Positions 1 through 9,892 are shown, numbered from the stretch's first letter. The stretch is DNA of 45,123 nucleotides from CAIJMI01 sp043798445 (GCA_043798445.1 JAZDOQ010000022.1:1-45123); one strand, 5' to 3'. The notes: generated from the sequence alone by a model not told the origin. Program-made: numbers and translations.

Positions 1-171
1 ACTTCATGAGGTCGGGTTGCAGACCTCAATCTGAACTGAGGCGAAATTTACATGGATTTGCGTAACCTTACGGTTTTGCTTCCCTTTGTTATTCGCCATT
101 GTAGGGTGTGTGTAACCCAAGTCATAAGCGCCGTGCTGACTTGACGTCATCCGTTCCTTCCTCCCCCTCTT

Positions 172-287
172 TAAATGCAAAATGTTTATCGTTCGTAGAT
201 CCTAGTTCGTAGTTCCTGGTATTGAACTTTTTTATTTCTTTTATCTAAGAACTAAGAACGAGGAACTCAGAACTCATTCTGCGCTTG
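172..287 (-). other. Intervening sequence in 16S helix 40 region
   Basis: About 116 extra bases sit between a 9-bp pairing (163-171 with 288-296) that continues the helix corresponding to E. coli positions around 1160-1170. The insert is AT-rich and full of imperfect inverted repeats built on TAGTTCGTAG/GTTCCT and AGGAACT/GAAC units, so it should fold as a hairpin outside the ribosome core. It contains no ORF. It resembles an rRNA intervening sequence removed by nuclease cleavage more than a self-splicing intron; whether it is excised is unknown. Confidence 0.8.
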
Positions 288-356
288 AAGAGGGGGCGGT
301 CTCCGATGACACTTGTAACATCGGACACGGGTTGCGCTCGTTGTCCCACTTAAGGG

Positions 357-394
<38 letters not shown>

Positions 395-509
395 GCTGTG
401 CTATCATCCTTGCGGATAGCCTCCCATTTCTGGGTGGTTAAAACGATAGCATGTCAAGACTTGGTAAGGTTTTTCGCTTTGTATCGAATTGAACCACACG
501 CTCCACCGG

Positions 510-541
<32 letters not shown>

Positions 542-605
542 TAAGCTTGCGCTCGTACTCCCCAGGCGGTCTGCTTAACGCGTTAGCTTAAGCGACACCC
601 CGCTC

Positions 606-753
606 ACAAAAGCGACGACGCTTTTGCGAGAATAATCCAATTTCAAATATTACCAATTTCCAATAAATACCAATAAAATTGTATTTGTATTGGATATTTG
701 TCATTGGATATTGGTATTATTGGTACTTATTCTTGCAAAGTCTTCGACTTTGC
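606..753 (-). other. Intervening sequence in 16S helix 26
   Basis: About 148 bases are enclosed by a perfect 7-bp stem (599-605 CCCGCTC with 754-760 GAGCGGG) at the tip of helix 26 (E. coli about 840-850). Each flank starts with its own hairpin: CAAAAGCG/CGCTTTTG near 607-626 and GCAAAGTC/GACTTTGC near 734-752. The middle is very AT-rich and consists of variants of CCAATA/TATTGG words in both orientations, a repeat style commonly scattered in CPR genomes. There is no coding capacity and no intron core motif visible. Confidence 0.8.
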
Positions 754-1504
754 GAGCGGGACATCTAGCAGACATACGTTTAGGGCTAGGACTACGCAGG
801 TATCTAATCTGCTTCGCTCCCCTAGCTTTCGTGTCTCAGCGTCAGAAATGGCCCAGAAAGGTGCCTTCGCCTTTGGTGTTCCTGATGATCTCAACGCATT
901 TCACTGCTCCACCATCAGTTCCCCTTTCCTCTACCATCCTCAAGTTTACTCATCTCGTACCCAACGCCGAGGTTGGGCCTCGGGCTTTCAGGTACGATGC
1001 GGTATACCGCCTACACGACTCTTTACGCCCAGTGATTCCGGATAACGCTTGCACCCTACGTATTACCGCGACTGCTGGCACGTAGTTTGTAGGTGCTTAT
1101 TCTTATAGCCTCGACGGCTATATAAAAGAGGTTTACATACCGAAATACTTCATCCCTCACGCGGCGTCGCTCGGTCAGGCTTTCGCCCATTGCCGAATAT
1201 TCCCAGTTGCTGCCACCCGTAGGTGTATGGCCCGTGTCTCAGTGCCATTGTGGGGGGTCGTGCTCTCACACCCCCTACCCGTCGTAGCCTTGGTAGGCCA
1301 TTACCCTACCAACAAGCTGATGGGAACAGGGCCGCTCTAGAACCGTCTTGCGACTTTAGACTTGCGTCCACATACCGTATTACCCCGTCTTTCGACGAGC
1401 TATGCGATAGTTCAAGGTACGTTCCCTGCTTATACTCACCCGTCCGCCACTAATCAACAATCTGTCTTGCGACTTCATATATCTTCGTCCGACTTGCATG
1501 CTTA

Positions 1505-1547
<43 letters not shown>

Positions 1548-1615
1548 AAAAAAATTTCCTATCACCGTTTAATTCACCAAGATATTTACTGTACTGACTA
1601 TACTGCTTGCAAATA

Positions 1616-1627
1616 TGTTAAGGAGCA
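1616..1627 (-). promoter_or_regulatory. boxA antitermination site in the rRNA leader
   Basis: On the minus strand the leader reads TGCTCCTTAACA, one base from the canonical TGCTCTTTAACA boxA bound by NusB/S10. It lies about 60 bases upstream of the 16S 5' end, downstream of the promoter and of a terminator-like hairpin, which is the expected place for an rRNA antitermination signal. Confidence 0.75.
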
Positions 1628-1636
1628 AAAAGAGAG

Positions 1637-1662
1637 AAAAAAAGCCCCGCCTTGTGCGGAGT
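1637..1662 (-). terminator. Terminator-like hairpin inside the rRNA leader
   Basis: Minus strand: CTCCGC, a 5-base loop, GCGGGG, then (after a C) seven consecutive T. It lies between the rRNA promoter (1714-1742) and boxA (1616-1627). It may end read-through from the membrane-protein gene at 1797-4157, or act as an attenuator overcome by antitermination. Sequence alone does not decide between these. Confidence 0.55.
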
Positions 1663-1713
1663 TAATCCCTTAAACACGAAGCGAAATGACTTACTTCCTC
1701 ATTGCAAAGGTCT

Positions 1714-1742
1714 ATTATACGGAAGCACAGTCAATGCGTCAA
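1714..1742 (-). promoter_or_regulatory. Promoter of the 16S rRNA gene
   Basis: A near-consensus sigma-70 promoter on the minus strand: -35 TTGACG (1737-1742), 17-base spacer, -10 TATAAT (1714-1719). Transcription should begin near 1707, giving a leader of about 150 bases before the mature 16S end. It is the strongest promoter match in the window, as expected for rRNA. Confidence 0.85.
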
Positions 1743-1796
1743 TCCCTAAAACCAATAAGAATTACGCAGAATAACGCGCTAACATTAAATGTATTA

Positions 1797-4157
1797 TTAC
1801 CAAAGGAGTTTTTGATCATCCTTTAATCGAAATAATCGATACTTCCCTTTCATTTCATCAGCAATGACAATGTGGTTTATTATTCGTGAACGGAAAAAAT
1901 GCGGCAAGCGGGAAAGATGAATTATACACGTATCGGACCCGAAACAAGGAACAAAACCCACTGAAGACAAGAGACCATCTGTACTTTTGATGCTCATCGT
2001 TGTTTTTGAATCTGAAGTTTCCATAGCAGTATCAAAACTCATCGCGATAACCAGATTATCAGAATATTCCGGTTTTGATAATAAATAATCATTCATGGCA
2101 TCAAGAGACAAAGGTTTATCAACAATTACTTCCGCCTCCCGCTCCAGCTGGTGAATTTTCTTTCCTTCTGTTTTTGAAATATGCCCCATATCAATATCAG
2201 ATAATTCACCTGACAAAAGCGAATCGCCCATGGTGATCACTTTCTTAAATCCATCAACTTGAGAATCAGATTTACGGAATAGAAAGTAGTCTCCTAGTTG
2301 ATCTATCGGTTCAAAATGAGTAAATAAATAGCGTAAAAACATCGCATTCCGTAACACATTCGGCACAGCATCCATTTCAAAGGGGCCCTGATGATACAGA
2401 GCGTATCGAATATCATTCTTTTCTATATATGCGATATTATTTTCCTGCGCAGTTTTCGGTGTTGCATCATATCCGTTAAAATATGGAGCAGGTACTTGTC
2501 CATTCAAGAGATATACAATTGGATCAACGGGATATATAAACAACACCCCATGAAAGTCTGTTTGTTTTTTTACTAATTGAAAAACAGGCTGATAAATTTC
2601 ATCTACCGTATGCATCGTGCGGTTCAATTCATCTGTCAGGCAACGCTCCAAAACCGTTCGTTTTGATTGCCTACCTTCATCATGAAACCAAAAGTTGTTC
2701 AGTATGTTCTGAAACATAGTGACATCGTAATAATAAAATGAAGTCACCCGATACATCCAGGAAAATCCTATAATCACAATAATGCAATACATTATTGGCA
2801 GAACGGACGAGTGAAGTATTGTTTTTGCTTTCAGGTACACTAACGTAATAAAACTCATAAAAACAAGAATAATTGCGGGGATAAATTGTCCGCCAACCGG
2901 CGGTCTCATGCAATTTTTGTATTGAAATAACATCATAAGAAGGAATAATCCTATTTGCAAAGATCCGTGAAATGTCAAAAAATACTTCCGTTGAAAAAAC
3001 CATTTCCCTATGAGGAAAAAACCGCATACCCATATCGTAATCGTGGCAATCATATTTTCCATAACCAGGGCATTTGGAAAATAAGGCACTTTAGCAAAAG
3101 CAGTAATGGTAAAAAAGTGAGAAAAATAAACGAAAAATTCTGACAAAGAATGAGTATATAAACAAAAAACTAATAACGGCATGCATCCGAGTAGACACCC
3201 AATTGTAAACAGCGTGTAGTGGTGCACGATTTCATTAAGCGTGCCATTTAAACTCATACGTAACAATAAAAATACACTCATTGCGATCCCAAAATAAATT
3301 CCCTGATCAAATAAAAGAAAGAACAGAAGTCCTGTACACAAACCACTAAGAATAATCAGTTGGTACACATCCTTTTTTTGTTCAGCAAATTTCAACGCGA
3401 ACCAACTCATCAGAATAATTGTTGTTCCGTATCGGTAAAAATACCAATACCCTGTTTCACTCTGAACAACAAGAAGAAAGAGAAAAAACGTTATACAACC
3501 AAACATTGTCGAACCGCTGATTTTTTTAATAATTCCATACGATCCGACAAGTAAACACGCCATCCAAATCCAAAGAATCAATCGTAACACGATACTACTT
3601 TCCTGATAATATGTAAGAAATCCATACAAATAAAAGTAATCTTTCATAGGAACATATCCATGAAGTGCTCCGTATTTCCAAACAAAAAAATTTTGACCAT
3701 CAAACTCCATCACCTGCGAAACCGAACAAAAATTGTTGATAAATCCAGATAAAAATAAAAGTCCGATAAAAAAAAGCAATATTCTCAGGTAACAGTCTTC
3801 AGTCATCCATCGGGGAAAAAATGTATTTTTTTTCATATAGAACGCCATCACACATCCAAGCAATAACCACATAAGGCAAATAATGGGTGTTGGCAACGGT
3901 ATTACAAACGAGCTTATAAGAGCACCGATGCTGGACAATGCAATCGCCATCGGGATAAAACGGATATACGACACTCTCCTGCATACATAAGAAACGAGCG
4001 TGCAAATTCCAGCAATGACGATAATAGCGGTCAATGAGAGTGGATTCTGCTGTTCATACAGTAAACCAAAACATGTGATAAAGGAAAAAAAACACAATCC
4101 ACTCATGACAACAATTTGAGCTGGAAATGTTAAATAATCATACGTTTTACGAATCAT
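1797..4157 (-). CDS. Multipass membrane protein, GT-C glycosyltransferase-like
   Basis: 786 residues with roughly a dozen hydrophobic segments in the first 530 and a soluble C-terminal part of about 240 residues. After the fourth or fifth membrane segment comes an extracytoplasmic loop with D153-G, then P170 and D173; an acidic residue in the first large loop followed by G..P..D is the pattern of GT-C enzymes that use polyprenyl-phosphate sugars. I infer transfer of a sugar to a surface glycan or protein. A GAGGG ribosome site lies just before the ATG, which overlaps the end of the upstream membrane gene by 11 bp, so the two are translated together. The C-terminal domain is unrecognised. The 3' end runs straight into the rRNA promoter region. 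Confidence 0.6.
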   Translation of the reverse strand: MIRKTYDYLTFPAQIVVMSGLCFFSFITCFGLLYEQQNPLSLTAIIVIAGICTLVSYVCRRVSYIRFIPMAIALSSIGALISSFVIPLPTPIICLMWLLLGCVMAFYMKKNTFFPRWMTEDCYLRILLFFIGLLFLSGFINNFCSVSQVMEFDGQNFFVWKYGALHGYVPMKDYFYLYGFLTYYQESSIVLRLILWIWMACLLVGSYGIIKKISGSTMFGCITFFLFLLVVQSETGYWYFYRYGTTIILMSWFALKFAEQKKDVYQLIILSGLCTGLLFFLLFDQGIYFGIAMSVFLLLRMSLNGTLNEIVHHYTLFTIGCLLGCMPLLVFCLYTHSLSEFFVYFSHFFTITAFAKVPYFPNALVMENMIATITIWVCGFFLIGKWFFQRKYFLTFHGSLQIGLFLLMMLFQYKNCMRPPVGGQFIPAIILVFMSFITLVYLKAKTILHSSVLPIMYCIIVIIGFSWMYRVTSFYYYDVTMFQNILNNFWFHDEGRQSKRTVLERCLTDELNRTMHTVDEIYQPVFQLVKKQTDFHGVLFIYPVDPIVYLLNGQVPAPYFNGYDATPKTAQENNIAYIEKNDIRYALYHQGPFEMDAVPNVLRNAMFLRYLFTHFEPIDQLGDYFLFRKSDSQVDGFKKVITMGDSLLSGELSDIDMGHISKTEGKKIHQLEREAEVIVDKPLSLDAMNDYLLSKPEYSDNLVIAMSFDTAMETSDSKTTMSIKSTDGLLSSVGFVPCFGSDTCIIHLSRLPHFFRSRIINHIVIADEMKGKYRLFRLKDDQKLLW

Positions 4158-4623
4158 GTTTCCCTCTACGAATAATTGACAGTATCCAATACATTATGAT
4201 TGGAATAACGAACGGACAAAACACAAGTATTAAATCTCCATACAACGAGATGCCAAAAAATTGCGCATACCCGACACTTTCATCACGTCCAATAGAAGAA
4301 GGTGATAATAAATGTTCGATAAAAAACGGATTTCCATATAACGCATAAATACAAATAACATACAAAATAACAGATATAAACGTCCACACGCGTTCATACA
4401 TTGACTCACTAAATACAAGAAACAATAATGGAAAAAGAATACATCCAAGAAAAACATACAGAGCTATAAGATACAACAGGGTCGTATCGTATCCAAATAT
4501 CGTTACCGAAGGAATCGTACCGAACATACGTTGAGGGATACTGCATAGAATTAGCACACTTCCAACCCCAATACACGAAGAAAGTAATGCGATACGTAGC
4601 CGTGATTGCGTGAATGATTTCAT
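4147..4623 (-). CDS. Small four-segment membrane protein, unknown function
   Basis: 158 residues with four hydrophobic segments (about residues 10-30, 45-70, 80-98 and 128-150) and a short charged tail. A clear AGGAG site lies 9 bases before the ATG. It sits between two GT-C-like genes, 32 bp after the upstream gene and overlapping the downstream one by 11 bp, so it is part of a three-gene operon. It could be an accessory subunit or a GtrA-like lipid-sugar translocator, but I see no diagnostic motif. Confidence 0.6.
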   Translation of the reverse strand: MKSFTQSRLRIALLSSCIGVGSVLILCSIPQRMFGTIPSVTIFGYDTTLLYLIALYVFLGCILFPLLFLVFSESMYERVWTFISVILYVICIYALYGNPFFIEHLLSPSSIGRDESVGYAQFFGISLYGDLILVFCPFVIPIIMYWILSIIRRGKHDS

Positions 4624-4655
4624 TCGTTTCTGCTCCTAAGCACGAAAACAATACG

Positions 4656-5945
4656 TTAACGGTAAAAAAGATTTAGTTTTTGTTGTTTTAATCCATTCAT
4701 TCTGTCTTGAATCTCCGAAATGTCTTTGTTATAAATAGCAAATCCCGTTTGTTCATCACATTGTTGAATGTTTTCATTTCTTAAATAACATGCTCTCCAC
4801 AGCTCAACATTTGTATGCCATAGGTTTGCCGATGCAACACTAATGTGACGATAAAGAATAGATACAGATACAAACCAGACAAGAAATAATATTGAGACCC
4901 ATTTCGCCTTTCCTTTCATACATAAACGTCCAACAAGATAACATCCAAAAAATAAAGGAGATAAATAGGTAACGTACCGGGAAGTTCCGGAAAAATCCAA
5001 ACCAAATCCGCCCCTCCCGAATACGATAAATACCATAAACAATAGTGAATACATACATAAGGAAAATACTATGTAATATCGACCATTAAACCTCTGTTTA
5101 ATCCATTGCCAGCTACCAACACATATATGCATCAATACACCTATAGGTAATATCCACATCATCCATGTAGTTTGATAATATCCAACCGCTGCAGTAATTT
5201 CCCTAAAAATAAATTGAACGATAAAAGATGGCGAAATTTCAGTAGGTCCTAAATAGGGTGGCGGGTCAAATCCGATAAAATATGACCATATAATACACAA
5301 GATTCCAACTGGATACGCAAGAAACGGCTTCCAGCTCTGTTTTACCGCACGTTTATGGAAAAGGCGTATGATAAAATATCCGAGTATAGTAACCCCCACG
5401 ATAAGTCCTTGAAATGAAGAATATGCACTGAACAATGCGATGAGCATCAATAGATGATTCTTCCACGGTGAATCCGGTTTTGTAAACAAATACGCTGCCC
5501 ATAGCAAAAAAAATGTCGGAAAAATGTGACAAATGTTAATTCCCCATAATAGATTTTCATACTGTATGATATTTAAAAAAATAAAAGGGATTATCGCGTC
5601 CCAGTAATCAATGGATTTCAAATAATACTGTTTAATCCGCAGTGCAAAATATGAAGCTATAAAAATAAGAATTCCAATACTCATCGTTTCATACATCATA
5701 TTCCAATGAGTAAGATGAGATAAGAACTGCAAATATAAAAATACAGTTCCGGCTCTATGCTCATTATTTTGCCAAAAAAAATATTGGAGTCGAATTTTAT
5801 CCAGTGCTACATCCGCCACTCCCCATTCATCAGCATATGGAATACGGATAGAATACGAATAGATGAAATGGAAAAATATATATCCCAGAATTAAATATAT
5901 TAGAATAATAAATAACACCGGGAATATATGTATAAGCTTTTTCAT
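4656..5945 (-). CDS. Polytopic membrane protein, putative GT-C glycosyltransferase
   Basis: 429 residues, about ten membrane segments. The first extracytoplasmic loop carries P36-Y-A-D-E-W41 and N61-E-H-R64, an arrangement of acidic and His/Arg residues found in uncharacterised bacterial membrane proteins related to GT-C transferases. First gene of a minus-strand operon that diverges from the sugar-nucleotide operon at 6030, so both sets probably serve one surface polymer. A TATAAT at 5977-5982 (minus) would give a leader of about 25 bases. The substrate cannot be read from sequence. Confidence 0.55.
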   Translation of the reverse strand: MKKLIHIFPVLFIILIYLILGYIFFHFIYSYSIRIPYADEWGVADVALDKIRLQYFFWQNNEHRAGTVFLYLQFLSHLTHWNMMYETMSIGILIFIASYFALRIKQYYLKSIDYWDAIIPFIFLNIIQYENLLWGINICHIFPTFFLLWAAYLFTKPDSPWKNHLLMLIALFSAYSSFQGLIVGVTILGYFIIRLFHKRAVKQSWKPFLAYPVGILCIIWSYFIGFDPPPYLGPTEISPSFIVQFIFREITAAVGYYQTTWMMWILPIGVLMHICVGSWQWIKQRFNGRYYIVFSLCMYSLLFMVFIVFGRGGFGLDFSGTSRYVTYLSPLFFGCYLVGRLCMKGKAKWVSILFLVWFVSVSILYRHISVASANLWHTNVELWRACYLRNENIQQCDEQTGFAIYNKDISEIQDRMNGLKQQKLNLFYR

Positions 5946-6004
5946 ATTTCATTCCGACTGCTGTTGTATATTACTCATTATAGAAAAAGGTCACACAATA
6001 TGTA

Positions 6005-6010
6005 TATAAT
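6005..6010 (+). promoter_or_regulatory. -10 element of the glycan operon
   Basis: TATAAT lies 19 bases before the ATG at 6030 in the 84-bp divergent gap; no convincing -35 is visible. The opposite strand has its own TATAAT complement at 5977-5982, so both operons start within about 30 bp of each other. Confidence 0.45.
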
Positions 6011-6029
6011 GAAATAGTAATTTGTAAAA

Positions 6030-6521
6030 ATGAGCACAGTACACTCTACTCCATTAAAGCGTCGCCATCGATACGCACTGCCCCGACTGATATATGGTGA
6101 TATATTTTCCGATGATCGCGGATCAGTCCGTTTTGTCAATTCATTTCATTTTTCCTGCATAAAACGCTTTTATCAAATCAACAATCGTTCCATAAAAACC
6201 ATCAGGGCATTTCATGGACACGAATTCGAAGAAAAATTTATCTACGTAGCAAACGGGTCTATCCTGCTTTGTGCAGTATATCTTGATTCACTCACTGCCC
6301 CATCACGAAAACAGCGTGTATTCCGATATATTCTATCCGCAGATACTCCAACCATTCTTCATATCCCATCCCAATACGCCAATGGATTTAAGACGCTCAA
6401 ACCAAAAACAACTGTATTAGTTTTTTCTACTTGTTCCCTTGCAGAATCAAAAAAAGATGATTACCGGTATCCCTATGATTATTGGGGAAAAACTATATGG
6501 GTGGTCAAAAATAAAATATGA
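6030..6521 (+). CDS. RmlC/FdtA-like cupin, sugar-nucleotide epimerase or ketoisomerase
   Basis: 163 residues. The pattern DDRG at 27-30, IKRFY near 44-48, RAFHGH near 59-64 and QYANGF near 114-119 follows the dTDP-4-dehydrorhamnose 3,5-epimerase family (His-containing strand, then P..ANGF in place of P.G.AHGF). At 163 residues it is slightly shorter than classical RmlC. It should act on a 4-keto-6-deoxy sugar nucleotide in the cytoplasm. It begins the operon and overlaps the methyltransferase gene by 4 bp (ATGA). FdtA/WxcM-type 3,4-ketoisomerase is a real alternative to 3,5-epimerase. Confidence 0.7.
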   Translation: MSTVHSTPLKRRHRYALPRLIYGDIFSDDRGSVRFVNSFHFSCIKRFYQINNRSIKTIRAFHGHEFEEKFIYVANGSILLCAVYLDSLTAPSRKQRVFRYILSADTPTILHIPSQYANGFKTLKPKTTVLVFSTCSLAESKKDDYRYPYDYWGKTIWVVKNKI

Positions 6522-7831
6522 AAAAACAATCGGTTTTACAAACAGGAATAACCGTTGGATCACATATTCATTATCATCAATGTCGATTTTGTCATAATAG
6601 TCCTCTCATCCCCTTTATCGATTTCGGGTACGTTCCCCTAGCAGGTGGGTTTTTCCCGAAATCTGTCGCAAACAAAGACTTTATCAACGAACAGCTGTAC
6701 CCATTACAAATCTGTGTGTGTCCGACATGTTATCTCGTTCAGTGTAATACTATCGTCAGTCGGGATGCATTGTTTCATTCTTACTACTACTTCTCATCAG
6801 TAATTCCAACATTGATTAATCATTTCACCACGTTTGCAGAAGAATTGCGAAGGAGTGTTGTCAAACCATCCAAAACATTCATCGTCGAACTGGGATGTAA
6901 TGACGGTGTGTTTTTAACACCCTTGAGAGCATTAGGATTCAAGACACTGGGTGTTGATCCTGCAACAAACGTGGTTAAACCGCTTATCCGTAAAGGTTTC
7001 AATATAATAAACGACTATTTTTCCGAGTGCGTCGCTGAAAACGTAACAAAAACATACGGTCAAGCAGATATAATCGTCAGCTCTAATTCCTTCGCACATA
7101 TAGACGACATGGATGACATCATGCGCGGTATAAAGCGGTTACTCAAAAAAAATGGGGTATTTATTTTTGAAACCCATTATCTTGGTGATCTTCTCAAACA
7201 CTTCCAATATGACATGATGTATCACGAACATCATAGTTACTACAGCCTCACATCTCTAGAGCCATACGTCCGTTCATTTGATCTTGAAATCGTTGATGTG
7301 AAACGAATTCCCATCCATGCGGGCTCAATGCGATATTATGTCCGACACATAGCTCATGCATCAAAGGTGAATGCTTCTGTAAAAGCATTAAAAAAAGAAG
7401 AAAAACAAAAAGGAATGGATACGATACATGCCTATTTCCAATTCTACAAAACAATCGATAAACGAAGACGAGATCTTCAAAATCTCATTGCTAAAATAAA
7501 ATCATCAGGAAAAACAATTGCCGGTTACGGAGCATCTGGACGAGCAACTATCATGATGAGTTTTTGTTCAATTACAAAAAACGATATTCCATATGTCATT
7601 GATGACGCTCCTGCAAAAATCGGAGCCTTTACCCCGGGTAACCATTTACCCATTACATCATCATCAATATTATACAAACCAAAACGCCCGGATTATGTGA
7701 TTCTATTTGCATGGTCTTTTGCCGATGACATCATAAAACAACACACTAACTATCTTGCATCTGGAGGAAAATTTATTATTCCCCTACCGCATGTTTCTAT
7801 CGTAGATAAAAGCTATGGATCATCACAATAA
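6518..7831 (+). CDS. Sugar C-methyltransferase (NovU/TylCIII type)
   Basis: 437 residues in the three-part layout of sugar-nucleotide C-methyltransferases: an N-terminal zinc domain with two Cys pairs (C23..C26 and C70..C73), a class I SAM domain with the glycine motif VELGCNDG near 123-130, and a C-terminal domain with IAGYGASGRAT near 340. These enzymes methylate C3 (or C5) of 4-keto sugar nucleotides and yield branched deoxysugars. Overlaps of 4 bp upstream and 17 bp downstream imply coupled translation with the epimerase and reductase. Together they predict a branched 6-deoxysugar in the surface glycan. Confidence 0.85.
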   Translation: MKKQSVLQTGITVGSHIHYHQCRFCHNSPLIPFIDFGYVPLAGGFFPKSVANKDFINEQLYPLQICVCPTCYLVQCNTIVSRDALFHSYYYFSSVIPTLINHFTTFAEELRRSVVKPSKTFIVELGCNDGVFLTPLRALGFKTLGVDPATNVVKPLIRKGFNIINDYFSECVAENVTKTYGQADIIVSSNSFAHIDDMDDIMRGIKRLLKKNGVFIFETHYLGDLLKHFQYDMMYHEHHSYYSLTSLEPYVRSFDLEIVDVKRIPIHAGSMRYYVRHIAHASKVNASVKALKKEEKQKGMDTIHAYFQFYKTIDKRRRDLQNLIAKIKSSGKTIAGYGASGRATIMMSFCSITKNDIPYVIDDAPAKIGAFTPGNHLPITSSSILYKPKRPDYVILFAWSFADDIIKQHTNYLASGGKFIIPLPHVSIVDKSYGSSQ

Positions 7832-8684
7832 AACAATCCTTGTTCTCGGTGCCCGTGGATTATTCGGCCACACACTCTATGCGTATCTGAAAACTCATTG
7901 TAAACAAAACGTCATGGGTACATCACGTTCTCATCATAAAAATCTACTGGTGTGTACAGAAGATAACCTTGACTCTATATTTTTATCCGTAAGTCCGATT
8001 TCTTATGTCATCAATTGCACTGCGGTCCTCCCAACAACAAAACCAAAACAGTCTGAGAAAATATTTAGTGCAATTAACACATCACTTCCTCTTACCATCG
8101 CCAACATGGCTGAAGCGGGTCAATTTCGTTTTTTCCATATTTCAACAGACGGCGTATTTCCTCCGACAAGCGGACCTATAGATGAAAAGGTGCTTCCAAC
8201 GCCGACTGATCTATACGGAAAAACTAAACTGTCCGGCGAACCCAACTCTGCTTGCGCCTTAACAATACGATCTTCAATAGTCGGATTTGACCCCATACAT
8301 CATCATGGTTTACTTGAATGGATTGTACAAAGCAAAGAAAAATCTATTCATGGATACACGAACCAACTCTGGTCCGGTTGCACTTCTTTACAACTCGCTC
8401 AATATATACACTGGATAATCCAACAGAATCGCTTTGATGAATTTCGTTCACTGTCACCCGTAATCCATTTTGCGCCTCTCGGACCAATACGGAAATATGA
8501 CCTTGTTGAAGCGCTCATAGACCTAAAACAAACAGAAAAAGCACAACTCATTCCGTCGAAAGGACCACCTATTCAACGATATCTCATTTCCAGATATACT
8601 ACACAGATGCACATGAAACCATACAAAACGTCAATGAAAAATGCGTTGGCGACGTTAATAAAATTTGAAAACCATATCATATGA
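7815..8684 (+). CDS. RmlD-like dTDP-4-keto sugar reductase (extended SDR)
   Basis: 289 residues. N-terminal Rossmann motif GARGLFG (residues 12-18), serine of the active site in HISTDGVF and catalytic YGKTK near 134-138, the layout of NAD(P)H-dependent dTDP-4-dehydrorhamnose reductase. It probably reduces the 4-keto group after epimerisation and methylation by the two preceding products. Start overlaps the methyltransferase by 17 bp; the stop overlaps the next gene by 4 bp. The exact sugar cannot be deduced. Confidence 0.78.
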   Translation: MDHHNKTILVLGARGLFGHTLYAYLKTHCKQNVMGTSRSHHKNLLVCTEDNLDSIFLSVSPISYVINCTAVLPTTKPKQSEKIFSAINTSLPLTIANMAEAGQFRFFHISTDGVFPPTSGPIDEKVLPTPTDLYGKTKLSGEPNSACALTIRSSIVGFDPIHHHGLLEWIVQSKEKSIHGYTNQLWSGCTSLQLAQYIHWIIQQNRFDEFRSLSPVIHFAPLGPIRKYDLVEALIDLKQTEKAQLIPSKGPPIQRYLISRYTTQMHMKPYKTSMKNALATLIKFENHII

Positions 8685-9892
8685 AAAAACCGTCGTCGCC
8701 GCTCGTGTTTGTCCTAGGAATACGACCTGACATCATCCGTGCAGCCCTCATTATCAAATACTTAAAAAGGGCTGCGGATATTCCATTCGTTCTCATATGG
8801 TCAGGTCAGCATTATTCAAATAATCTTAAAACCGTATTTTTCCGTGAATTTGGACTTCCGTCACCTGATATTGATCTACACTGCACAGGAGATACTGATG
8901 CAAAAATTTGTTCCCAACTGATTGCAAAACTTTACCCGGTATTACAAAAATTACATCCGAAAGCGGTTTGCTTTTTGGGTGATACAAATACTACAACCGG
9001 TTGTGTTGCAGCCTTACAACTCAATATCCCAATTGTTCATATCGAAGGGTGTTGGCGTTCCTACGACTGGCGTATGCCGGAGGAAAAATACCGCACGATA
9101 ATCGACCATGTCGCGGATGTTATCTATACCTATGAAAAAGAATACAAAAAACAGGGAATATCGGAAGGACTCAATCCAAAAAACATTATTGTGTTCAAAA
9201 ACCCAATTGTTGATATTCTTAATACATTCTACACATTACAAAAACAAAAATTAGAACGAAAAGCGACAAAACAATTTTTTTCTTCGCGGGGAATTATCAG
9301 AAAATCATATTACCTCATGACGTGTCATAGACGGGAAAACGTTGAACACAAAGAGCCGCTTTCATCAATTATGCATCTTGTTTCAAAAACAAACACACCG
9401 GTATATTTTCCAGCAAGTTACCGGACACAGCGGATGATCAAGACGCTGCACATCACTCCTCCACAAAATCTCATCATTACCGATCCTGTTGGATATCAGG
9501 AGATGCTTATCCTTATGACCCATGCAACAGCAGTATTTACGGATTCCGGAACAGTCATTGAAGAAACATGCGTGCTTAACATTCCTGCTGTCCAAATGCG
9601 AAAATCTACTGAACGACCGCAAGTGTACGATGTCGGATCCTGTGTAAAGTTCGATCCTGATCAACCGGCATTGTATACACCGGAAAAAGTATTAAAAAAG
9701 CTCGCTTACATCCTCAAGCATCCGTATTGGAAACATACGCTCGGTGATGGACACGCGTCAGAACGCATTGCTTCTGATCTTATAAAAAGATACCGAACAA
9801 ACAATTTTGATGGACACAATCCAAAAAATTCTCATCTTCCGACGAGTCGGTCATATTGTGAAGATGGAATTTTCATTTCTCATGAAACATAA
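8681..9892 (+). CDS. UDP-N-acetylglucosamine 2-epimerase family protein (WecB-like)
   Basis: 403 residues. Matches the non-hydrolysing 2-epimerase fold: N-terminal LGIRPDIIRAAL (family G.RPE.I...P), GDTNTTTGCVAAL, HRREN near residue 213, and the C-terminal DSG..IEE and TERPQ motifs near 288-312. The family interconverts UDP-GlcNAc and UDP-ManNAc. Some residues differ (IRPD for TRPE, DSGTVIEE for DSGGIQEE), so it may act on a related UDP-sugar. Fourth gene of the operon, overlapping the reductase by 4 bp. Confidence 0.8.
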   Translation: MKKPSSPLVFVLGIRPDIIRAALIIKYLKRAADIPFVLIWSGQHYSNNLKTVFFREFGLPSPDIDLHCTGDTDAKICSQLIAKLYPVLQKLHPKAVCFLGDTNTTTGCVAALQLNIPIVHIEGCWRSYDWRMPEEKYRTIIDHVADVIYTYEKEYKKQGISEGLNPKNIIVFKNPIVDILNTFYTLQKQKLERKATKQFFSSRGIIRKSYYLMTCHRRENVEHKEPLSSIMHLVSKTNTPVYFPASYRTQRMIKTLHITPPQNLIITDPVGYQEMLILMTHATAVFTDSGTVIEETCVLNIPAVQMRKSTERPQVYDVGSCVKFDPDQPALYTPEKVLKKLAYILKHPYWKHTLGDGHASERIASDLIKRYRTNNFDGHNPKNSHLPTSRSYCEDGIFISHET

